The position numbers and the translations under genes were made by a program. From the NCBI GenBank assembly GCA_051653405.1, contig JBOFWC010000152.1, positions 1 to 31,898 on the forward strand: a stretch of 31,898 nucleotides of DNA, in the 5' to 3' direction. The DNA comes from Proteocatella sp051653405. Lineage in GTDB: Bacteria; Bacillota; Clostridia; Peptostreptococcales; Filifactoraceae. Positions 17,241 through 24,391 of the stretch are shown here, piece after piece; within the stretch, counting starts at the first letter, position 1; each line of letters begins with the position of its first letter. A model generated the notes under the pieces. The model saw only the letters and a list, made by a program, of their open reading frames with translations. It did not search any database and was not told where the DNA came from.

Positions 17241-18403
17241 AATATATCACCTTTATCATCAGTTTTTGGATTAGACACACTGTTTATTACGGTATTGTGT
17301 ATGTTCTTGTTAGTGTCAAGGAAGGAAAAGGCTAACTTTGAGGCTTCTTGATCTCCAGGGTCTAAGGAGATATCTATAAGGGCATTTACGCCTTCTTTTC
17401 CTTTTCTAGAGAGAACCTCGGAGGCATTGAATCTTACCCACCAGTTTTCATCTCTAGTCATCTGTTTTAAAAGTATTATTTCATCCTCATGTGAGAAACT
17501 ATGCATAGCTTTGGCAATGGCAGACCTTACTTCCCAAAAAGTTTCTCTAAAATAAAGCGATTTAAACGGCTCGAAGTAGATATTATTTTTTGAATTGGCT
17601 ATAGCGGTAATTGAGCCTATTTTTACTTCCTTAGTATCTTCTAGATATGGGAGCAGTTTGTCAACCAGTTCCGAAGGGGTGGAGGGATCTATTTTAAGGG
17701 CAAGCACTCTAATCATTACAGTCTTAGCAAGCTCGCTGTCTTGATGCTCAAGGAGTTCAAGATATTCTTTTGTAGAGAGCTTCATATCTAGAATCATCTC
17801 AATCATACGGTCACGAAGGTTATGAGAGTTAAATAGACCCTCAAGGAAATAAATCCTAGCTTCTTTGCTCATATCAATTTTTGCAAGAGACTGATAGCAG
17901 TGAAAGGCAAGTTCAAAATCTTTATTTTTTGTACCTTCTAATAGAAGGGTAATGGACTCTTTAATATTCATAAGTCCAAACCACTTGATATTTTCAGGAG
18001 TAAGTTTTTTCTCACTTTGTTTTAAAATAGCACCGGTATACCCAAGGGAAGCAAAAACTTCTCTAAAGGATTTATTATAAATTACGCTAAAATCTGTAAG
18101 ATATTCAAATATAAGCTTTTTATTTCTATAGTTTGTTATACTTTTTATTTGATTTATGATATCATTCGTTTCATCGCCACTATTCAGTATAGGGAACAGT
18201 TTTTCCGAAATTAGGTTATATTTACGTTGGTGTTTAAAATAAGACAACTTAATATATATTGTGATAAGCATTATAGATGCATTTACAATTAAAAGTACAT
18301 AAATTATTAGTATAACCGTCTGAATAGAAAGCCCTGCAAATAAGTTTAAACTGGGGGCGAAATTTGAAATATCAAGATCTGGTATTCTTATATTACTAGA
18401 CAT
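17237..18403 (-). CDS. Membrane-anchored HEAT-repeat protein
   Basis: A 388-aa protein with a single N-terminal membrane helix (about 25-52) and then a helical solenoid. The last part (about 240-375) holds HEAT repeats, for example EVRSAIAKAMHSFSHEDEIILLKQM and WWVRFNASEVLSRKGKEGVNALIDI. No catalytic motif is seen. It lies between a membrane glycosidase-like gene (12-base gap) and the GT2 synthase gene (4-base overlap), so it is likely a scaffold or accessory subunit that holds the synthase complex at the inner face of the membrane. That role is inferred from order and coupling only. Confidence 0.75.
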   Translation of the reverse strand: MSSNIRIPDLDISNFAPSLNLFAGLSIQTVILIIYVLLIVNASIMLITIYIKLSYFKHQRKYNLISEKLFPILNSGDETNDIINQIKSITNYRNKKLIFEYLTDFSVIYNKSFREVFASLGYTGAILKQSEKKLTPENIKWFGLMNIKESITLLLEGTKNKDFELAFHCYQSLAKIDMSKEARIYFLEGLFNSHNLRDRMIEMILDMKLSTKEYLELLEHQDSELAKTVMIRVLALKIDPSTPSELVDKLLPYLEDTKEVKIGSITAIANSKNNIYFEPFKSLYFRETFWEVRSAIAKAMHSFSHEDEIILLKQMTRDENWWVRFNASEVLSRKGKEGVNALIDISLDPGDQEASKLAFSFLDTNKNIHNTVINSVSNPKTDDKGDIL

Positions 18404-18415
18404 AACATGTACCCC

Positions 18416-21400
18416 CTAATTATTTTTAAAGTAATCTTGGATTATAAAATAACTTTCCTTCAATCTCCATGAATACTCTGGTTCACCCCAAGTAGTCCAT
18501 AGGAATGGAGCTGGAGATACAGTAAGATCGTTTGGAAGCGTATCGTATATATTTCCAGACTGGCTTAAAACAAATGAGAATCTAATCCCATCGGTCTTTG
18601 AGGTCTTTAAAGTATCTCTTGTAGGATAATCGCTGTATTTCCCTGAATCATCTAGAACTTGATATGATGTAGGGTCGGTGATATTTAATACGGTCCAAGG
18701 AAGTCTTATATGAATCATATTTCCACTTTGATTCCAGTGATAGAAGGATTCGTTGAAAGCTCCTTTATTTAAACGGCTGCTATCATTTCTGATTTCTTTT
18801 ATAGGAGTGCCATCTTTAGTTATTCTAGCTTTGTTTGTTATAGGCATTATTTTTTCAAAAGGGCCTTTACTTCCTAACTTTGAAGCAAAACTGTAGCGAG
18901 ATATATTATATTCTGGGATTGTAAGAATCTCAGCATTTCCATTTTTAAATTTGATTAGGAATTCCATGCCAGTTGGCGATTTTAAAGGAAGGGTTGAGTC
19001 ATATTGAATACTTCCTTTTTCTGGGGCGTAGGTATCAAGCCCTATCGTAAGCTGCTCTTTATTTAAGTCTATTGGAGTTTTAGTCTCAAGATCTATATAA
19101 ACATAGCTAGCATCTGCGCTAAATTCTGCTTTTTTAAATATATTTTGGCCACTGATACTCATCTGAGAAGTTTCTGGTTTTTTAGACTCAGCAGCTAAAA
19201 TACCATAATTTTGTTCTGGGTCCATAGCATTGTGCCAAAATACATGGTTTTCATATGGAATCATAAATGGCTCTGTAGTCCAAGTCTTTTTAGCCCACTC
19301 ATCCATCCATTCAAATATAAGCCCGCCTGCATATGATTCACGATCTATAGCCTTCATCATTCGAACAATACCATCGCCCTGCTGTTTCTCAGTCATAGAA
19401 CCATGATGGTAGCCATCAGGATTGTGATGAGCATTTCCCATACCAGTAGCAAGGCCAAACTCTGCAACTAGCGCAGGATATTTTGTGTGATATTCAATAA
19501 ATTCTTTTAGATAGCCCCCATAGTTAAGGATTCCTTGTTCATCGGTATATTCACGGTATTTAAGGGTGTTATTCATAAAGTCAGGGTAGTTTGGATATAT
19601 GTGATATGCTCCAAAAAATCCGCTTTTAGTTTTTTCGCCTAGCTCGAAGTGATTTATATTTATAGATTTTTTATCATTGTATTCAGGAATTCCCTCTTTA
19701 TTCCATTCTGAATCATGTGAAAGAGGGTCTAATGTAGGCCAGCTTACTATAGCAACAGGGTGCTGCCAAGCGTATTTTTCACTTTGATAACTTAGGAGAT
19801 GATCACAGCTTTTAGCAAGCCATACTTCAGTTGGACTAGCGTTTAAGGCCTGCATATACTCTCCTTTAAACTCAGTGTAAGAATTTAGTTTATTTGTAGC
19901 AGAAACTTCCTCTGGTTCAAGCTCCCTACCTACTAAGAATCCTAGAGTGTATTTGGAAACGTCGGCATAGTAATTTCCATAGGCACGCCCGCGACGCTCA
20001 GGCAGAGATAAATTCCCATGAATAGCATCTATAGCATATTCAATTTCCTTATAAAATGCTGTAGTATAATCTTCTCTTAAATAGTTGTTTTCCAAAGGAT
20101 GTTCCTCAGGCCATACTTCTTGAAGAAGCCAAAGTTTTTTATCTGGATGAGTATCATTGTATTTTAAAAGGGCTCTATAAAAAGATGGATCCATAAGGGT
20201 ATAAACTCTTATAGTATTTGCATTCATATATCCAATTGAGTCAAACCAGTCCAAATATATTTTTTCCTGTTTTGGAAAATCAGTAAACCATTTTCCAGGA
20301 AGTGCAGTTCCAAGGTTCACACCTTTTATGAACATATCCTCCCACTTGCCATCTTTATATATTTGAATCATATTTTTATTTGTTCTAGAAACTAGATTTA
20401 TATTATTATCGGTAAATATGCTGTTTTCTAGATTAGAAACTGTGCTAGAAAAGCCCGACTTTTCAGAGGCTTCATTAAATATTTTTTTCATCATAGGAAC
20501 ATAGGCCTTCCAAAAGAAATTATCACTTCGAGGAAGGGGCAGTTTTTCCATAAGTGAAGACCAGTTGTTAAGCTTATAAAATTTAGGTACAGCTGGATAA
20601 TCGGAATAATCTCCTGCAAAATAATATGATAGATACTGTGAGTTTTGCTGACGAATTACAGCTGGAAATTCTGTAGGGATATTATGAGCTTCTAAAACTT
20701 TTTCAGCTTCAGAAGTTATGCCTATATTGTATGAAGCTAGGACGGAGGATGTATTTTCGGGCACTATTATATCAAACCAATAGTCATATTTAACATCGAC
20801 AGATTTTCCGAAGAAAGCTTCACCTTCATTATTGAATTTGAAATTAACGCCTTTATTTAAAAGGGAAGGGGAATCAAGGACTACTATTTGGTCATTTTCA
20901 TTTACGAATACTAGTCCATCGCCTTTAAAGTTCCATTTTGTGTTATATATATCTTCATAATTTTCAACAGCCCAATCAGGAACTTCTCCACCTATCCTAA
21001 GGTCTCTAAAATAACGACCTATCCAGCCAGACCACTGTAATCCGAGAAGATCATAAAGTTCCTCTCTTTGCGCTATTGAGGTAGGAGATGCAAAGGTATT
21101 AAACTCTGCAATTACAGTAGCATTATCATAAACTGCTTTTCTTATAGTATCAATCTCAGTAGAATCGATACCGCCATATATGAGTTTTGATCTTTCACCT
21201 GATATATTTTTTTTAAAAAAGTCTGAATCATATACGCCATAGGTATCTGTAATATAAACTAGATCCAGTGGAAGCTCAGAACCCTTATAAGTAGAGGTTT
21301 TATAAGTGTTATTGCGTTCGGGAAAGAAGCCATAGTAATCATTTTCGTAAGAATATGGTCTTTGAGAATTTGGATTAAATAGCTTTTCATTATTTAAAAT

Positions 21401-21562
21401 CCATACAAGCCCTTCGTGTTCGCGATACTCTGTGTTTGGAACAGTTTTATCTATTATGGCTACATTTAGAAAGTCATCGGTTTTAGCATACCAAAGAATC
21501 ATTGGCATAAGTATTATTATCAATATCAGAGAAGCCACAGAAAAAAATTTCAATCTATTCAT
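18416..21562 (-). CDS. Large membrane-anchored glycoside-hydrolase-like protein (clan GH-A-type TIM barrel)
   Basis: A 1048-aa protein with an N-terminal signal anchor (FFSVASLILIIILMPMILWY, about 7-25), so the rest is extracytoplasmic. Residues about 35-240 look like a Rossmann-type domain related to class I amidotransferase/ThuA folds. Residues about 404-799 read as a TIM-barrel glycosidase: FIKGVNLGTALPG, NANTIRVYTL, GFLVGRELEP (acid/base candidates Glu547 or Glu549), FFGAYHIYPNYPDF, LVAEFGLATG (nucleophile candidate Glu701) and GGLIFEWMDEW. The NTIRVYTL start resembles GH72/GH17/GH5-type barrels. The C-terminal 250 residues look like beta-sandwich. Start 21562 is chosen over an in-frame ATG 93 bases upstream because AAGGGGA precedes it and the signal anchor begins there. 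Likely trims or transglycosylates the polymer made by the GT2 protein. Confidence 0.75.
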   Translation of the reverse strand: MNRLKFFSVASLILIIILMPMILWYAKTDDFLNVAIIDKTVPNTEYREHEGLVWILNNEKLFNPNSQRPYSYENDYYGFFPERNNTYKTSTYKGSELPLDLVYITDTYGVYDSDFFKKNISGERSKLIYGGIDSTEIDTIRKAVYDNATVIAEFNTFASPTSIAQREELYDLLGLQWSGWIGRYFRDLRIGGEVPDWAVENYEDIYNTKWNFKGDGLVFVNENDQIVVLDSPSLLNKGVNFKFNNEGEAFFGKSVDVKYDYWFDIIVPENTSSVLASYNIGITSEAEKVLEAHNIPTEFPAVIRQQNSQYLSYYFAGDYSDYPAVPKFYKLNNWSSLMEKLPLPRSDNFFWKAYVPMMKKIFNEASEKSGFSSTVSNLENSIFTDNNINLVSRTNKNMIQIYKDGKWEDMFIKGVNLGTALPGKWFTDFPKQEKIYLDWFDSIGYMNANTIRVYTLMDPSFYRALLKYNDTHPDKKLWLLQEVWPEEHPLENNYLREDYTTAFYKEIEYAIDAIHGNLSLPERRGRAYGNYYADVSKYTLGFLVGRELEPEEVSATNKLNSYTEFKGEYMQALNASPTEVWLAKSCDHLLSYQSEKYAWQHPVAIVSWPTLDPLSHDSEWNKEGIPEYNDKKSININHFELGEKTKSGFFGAYHIYPNYPDFMNNTLKYREYTDEQGILNYGGYLKEFIEYHTKYPALVAEFGLATGMGNAHHNPDGYHHGSMTEKQQGDGIVRMMKAIDRESYAGGLIFEWMDEWAKKTWTTEPFMIPYENHVFWHNAMDPEQNYGILAAESKKPETSQMSISGQNIFKKAEFSADASYVYIDLETKTPIDLNKEQLTIGLDTYAPEKGSIQYDSTLPLKSPTGMEFLIKFKNGNAEILTIPEYNISRYSFASKLGSKGPFEKIMPITNKARITKDGTPIKEIRNDSSRLNKGAFNESFYHWNQSGNMIHIRLPWTVLNITDPTSYQVLDDSGKYSDYPTRDTLKTSKTDGIRFSFVLSQSGNIYDTLPNDLTVSPAPFLWTTWGEPEYSWRLKESYFIIQDYFKNN

Positions 21563-21575
21563 AAAAATCCCCTTA

Positions 21576-22598
21576 TCAGTAACGTATCCATTCAGCTTTA
21601 AGTGTAGCGTCGTAAGAACTAGGAATACCTTCAAGCCAATGTGGATACCAAGCATTTAAAATAAGATACATTTCTTCTTTTGAAAAACCTTCATCTATTT
21701 GATGATATAATTTATCATCTACAAAAAATCTGATGCTTTTTTCATAAAACTCTATTCGATATTTATGAAAGGAGGCTGTAGGGTCAAATTTAAGCGGAAC
21801 TCTGTGTTCTTTTTGAACCTTACCATCCTTATAACTTGTAAATAATACTTCTGAATTTTTTTTATTAAATATTTCAATATCTATTTCATGAAAGAAATTG
21901 GGCTGTTTATATAAAAAGAATCCTGTTATGGAAGAGGGCGCATCGGGAAGTTTTAGTGAAACCTCGTAGGAGCCAAAACCTACAGGAGCGATGCTTTGAA
22001 TTTCGCCACCTTGAAGACGGTCTTTGGGAAGTTTTATATTTAGCATTTTATTTGAAATAAACACATTTTCTTCAAGCAGTTTTGTAATACTAAGATTTCC
22101 TTCACGTTTTATCCACATATTTTCGTTAAGCGTATGGAAAGTTTCATGAACCTTGAAATAGCTAAACGAATTGGAGGTTTCAAAATTAGCAAGTCTTTTT
22201 GAAGCTTCATTGATTGGAAAACTGTCCCAAAGTGCAAATACAGAAGAATATGAGCCTGTAGGAATATTTTCTAGTTTGTAAGTCATATATACTTCTTTAG
22301 TTTCAAGGCCATTTAGCGTTATTTCAGCAGGCGCGATGTCAATCCAATTATCGGAAGGCGATTTAAGACTATATCCAAGCCACAATTTAACTGGTGTTTT
22401 GCTCTTATTGCGTATTAATACTTTAGCTTCGCTAATATCATCTTCAAAATATACAGTTTTGTCATAGCAGACAGAACTTATATCTAACTGTGAATTTTCA
22501 ATACTAGTAGCGTTTACATTGGGAGGACTTTCCCCCTGGAGAAATACCATAGAAAATGAAAGGACTATGGATAAAAAGATGCATCTGGGATTTATCAT
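21576..22598 (-). CDS. Secreted GH16-family glycanase (beta-glucanase-like)
   Basis: A 340-aa exported protein. Residues 1-30 form a signal peptide (hydrophobic IFLSIVLSFSMVFL). About 35-150 is an Ig-like beta-sandwich. About 155-340 is a concanavalin-like GH16 domain with the ExDxE catalytic motif HEIDIEIF: Glu238 nucleophile, Asp240, Glu242 acid/base. GH16 enzymes cut beta-1,3, beta-1,3-1,4 and related glucans and galactans. It begins after GAGGGTG and is the first gene of the polysaccharide operon; its stop lies 13 bases before the start of the membrane-anchored glycosidase gene. The exact substrate is not readable, but pairing with a GT2 synthase suggests a beta-glucan. Confidence 0.83.
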   Translation of the reverse strand: MINPRCIFLSIVLSFSMVFLQGESPPNVNATSIENSQLDISSVCYDKTVYFEDDISEAKVLIRNKSKTPVKLWLGYSLKSPSDNWIDIAPAEITLNGLETKEVYMTYKLENIPTGSYSSVFALWDSFPINEASKRLANFETSNSFSYFKVHETFHTLNENMWIKREGNLSITKLLEENVFISNKMLNIKLPKDRLQGGEIQSIAPVGFGSYEVSLKLPDAPSSITGFFLYKQPNFFHEIDIEIFNKKNSEVLFTSYKDGKVQKEHRVPLKFDPTASFHKYRIEFYEKSIRFFVDDKLYHQIDEGFSKEEMYLILNAWYPHWLEGIPSSYDATLKAEWIRY

Positions 22599-22744
22599 AA
22601 TATCACCCTCTATAAGAATTATAAATTAAATATTAAATAATATCATCAATAAATATAAATTTTTTTAAAATATGTAGTCTTTATATTTATAAATATTGAA
22701 ATTCATAAATATGCTTATAATACAGTAATTACCCAAAAATACAT

Positions 22745-22780
22745 AAAAAAAACTAAGCCTTGATAAAAGACTCAGCTTTT
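22745..22780 (-). terminator. Terminator, minus strand; probably the original terminator of the Mo-hydroxylase operon
   Basis: On the minus strand AAGCTGAGTC pairs with GGCTTAGTTT over ten positions (with G-T pairs) around a nine-base loop, followed by a run of T. It precedes the polysaccharide operon. With the insertion sequence removed it would start about 25 bases after the stop codon of the molybdopterin-subunit gene. Confidence 0.75.
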
Positions 22781-22783
22781 TAA

Positions 22784-22790
22784 TAAATAT
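22784..22790. repeat. Left target-site duplication of the IS
   Basis: TAAATAT abuts the left end of the IS and recurs in direct orientation at 24370-24376. Seven bases is within the range of some IS4-family groups. In AT-rich DNA a chance match is possible, but the exact abutment on both sides supports it. Confidence 0.7.
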
Positions 22791-22859
22791 CTCATACTTC
22801 GCACATGAATATTATTTTATGACCCTTGAAAATTCAATATTTGACAGGAATAAAGTATC

Positions 22860-24233
22860 TTAGATACACAAACCAAGACACTTTTTTGTTGATGAAGGAA
22901 GTGCCTCAAAGAAATAATCCATAAATTGTTCCAACTGACTTGATGTAAGCGAAAGCTTATCTGCTAAAGTTGATAAAAATGCATCCATAAGCATTTGAAA
23001 TGCCTGCATCCAATTTATGTCAGCCATTTCATCCACTATCAAATAGAATAGTTCCCCAAGAGTTCTTTTATCGGAAGAAGACCTATTTTCAACAGCAAGC
23101 ATCATATACCTTGTAAATACTACAACTACATGAGCTGTCATTGCATCATAAGATAAAGATCGACACTCCTTAGTCAGTTTCAGATATGACTTGCAGATTT
23201 TGAAGAATACTTCTATGTCCCATCTTTTGCCATATATTCGTATGATTTCATTTTCATCCAGGGTTATGTCTGTAGAAATGATTGCAAGATAGTCTTTCTT
23301 CTTGTTTCTGTTCCTTACAAATACAAGTTTTGCCGGAATAGAGACTTCGTCTTTGACTACATGTACATCCACAGAAAGCAGGTACTTTGAAAGCCCCCTG
23401 CGTTTGCGATTTTGCTTGTATATCTCAGTAACTGGAAGCATCTCACCATTGTATTGATAATGCATTTTTGGTGTCTTTTTGGTCATTGCTATGGATTCAA
23501 GCCCCATGCCTTTAATTGAAGTCAGGGATGACGGCGAACAGAACCATGTATCAAAAAGTACATGTCTTGCCTGTATTCCATACTGCATTGCTTCTTCAAT
23601 CAGATTGAGCATTACAAGTGTAGCTTTTGTCTGAGCAAGAACTCTCCGCTTATGACCTACGGTCCTCTTGTCCAGCTTTTCAGCTTCGTTAAACCTGTTT
23701 TTTATATTTTCAGAAGAAAGTAGGCAGCTATTTACTGGAAGAAATGTATTGCCGTCAGACCAGCCAAGAGTGAGAAGGCGGAAACCTCTTCTGAATTTTG
23801 AATTTGCATGATCGAATACTTTTGAAAGGAGTTCCACATTCTTGGACTTATTTCTTTCAAACATAGTGTCATCAATGATAAGAACATTTATGCGGTCTTC
23901 ATCAGTGAGCTTCTCGATAGTTGTGCTTACAATCCTAGACGAAAGCATTGTCGTAAAGCGTAGCCAGTTTATGTTGGCCGATTTTACAAATCGGTATACA
24001 GCATCCTTAGCGAAGCTATTTAAACGCTTTTCGGACATCATCTCCATGTACATGCTTCTGTTGAAGAATACAAGAGAAAAGATGTACTGAAAAATTGCTA
24101 CTGCAGGAACGCCTTTTGATTTACATCCATTAGAAGCTTTTAGTATTGAGCCCACCCTGTAAGTCTTAAAGAAACTTGATATTCTTAAAGAAACAGTATT
24201 ATCAATTTCGTATTTTTGTGTTATTATTTTCAT
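22860..24233 (-). CDS. IS4-family DDE transposase
   Basis: A 457-aa transposase. The DDE residues lie in VLIIDDTMFERNKS (first Asp, about residue 120), HVLFDTWFCSP (second Asp, about 228) and YGKRWDIEVFFKICK, where the IS4 signature Y-(2)-R-(3)-E-(6)-K is exact and provides the Glu. The reading frame is uninterrupted. The ATG at 24233 follows CCGGAGG. The upstream leader can fold so as to hide this ribosome site in read-through transcripts (separate entry). It lies on the same strand as the upstream Mo-hydroxylase operon. Confidence 0.93.
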   Translation of the reverse strand: MKIITQKYEIDNTVSLRISSFFKTYRVGSILKASNGCKSKGVPAVAIFQYIFSLVFFNRSMYMEMMSEKRLNSFAKDAVYRFVKSANINWLRFTTMLSSRIVSTTIEKLTDEDRINVLIIDDTMFERNKSKNVELLSKVFDHANSKFRRGFRLLTLGWSDGNTFLPVNSCLLSSENIKNRFNEAEKLDKRTVGHKRRVLAQTKATLVMLNLIEEAMQYGIQARHVLFDTWFCSPSSLTSIKGMGLESIAMTKKTPKMHYQYNGEMLPVTEIYKQNRKRRGLSKYLLSVDVHVVKDEVSIPAKLVFVRNRNKKKDYLAIISTDITLDENEIIRIYGKRWDIEVFFKICKSYLKLTKECRSLSYDAMTAHVVVVFTRYMMLAVENRSSSDKRTLGELFYLIVDEMADINWMQAFQMLMDAFLSTLADKLSLTSSQLEQFMDYFFEALPSSTKKCLGLCI

Positions 24234-24303
24234 AGCATGAACCTCCGGTTTTGATTTATTGTTTTTGGTAACTCAATTATACCAAAAACGGGGTGTTCAT
24301 GCT
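24234..24303 (-). promoter_or_regulatory. Transposase leader: inverted repeats around ribosome site and -10 box
   Basis: The 9-bp arms AGCATGAAC (24234-24242) and GTTCATGCT (24295-24303) enclose a second perfect pair GTTTTTGGTA / TACCAAAAAC (24261-24270, 24280-24289). The Shine-Dalgarno GGAGG sits at the inner edge of the outer arm. A TATAAT on the minus strand (24281-24276) lies in the inner repeat, so a transcript starting there would lack both 5' arms, while a transcript coming from outside the IS would contain them and bury the ribosome site. No good -35 was found. Confidence 0.55.
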
Positions 24304-24369
24304 TTTTATTTGTCAAATATTATTGAATTTTCAAGGTTCATAGGCACTTTTTGAAGTGCGAAGTATGAG

Positions 24370-24376
24370 TAAATAT
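24370..24376. repeat. Right target-site duplication of the IS
   Basis: TAAATAT, a direct copy of 22784-22790, lies directly after the right terminal repeat and 15 bases from the stop of the molybdopterin-subunit gene. Confidence 0.7.
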
Positions 24377-24391
24377 TTTAAACGTTTATAA

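Larger units (their letters stand above)
22791..24369 (-). mobile_element. Complete IS4-family insertion sequence
   Basis: The element is 1579 bp. Its ends are a perfect 14-bp inverted repeat, CTCATACTTCGCAC (22791-22804) and GTGCGAAGTATGAG (24356-24369). A second inner inverted pair, CCTTGAAAATTCAATA, occurs at 22824-22839 and in reverse near 24321-24336. One intact transposase gene fills the centre, and TAAATAT flanks the element on both sides. All parts needed for transposition look intact, so the insertion is probably recent or still active. Confidence 0.88.

Noticed and set aside
24276..24316. TTGACA at the right end of the IS with TATAAT further in as a transposase promoter
   Set aside because: The spacer is 29 bases, too long for a sigma-A promoter; only the -10 is retained, with moderate confidence.
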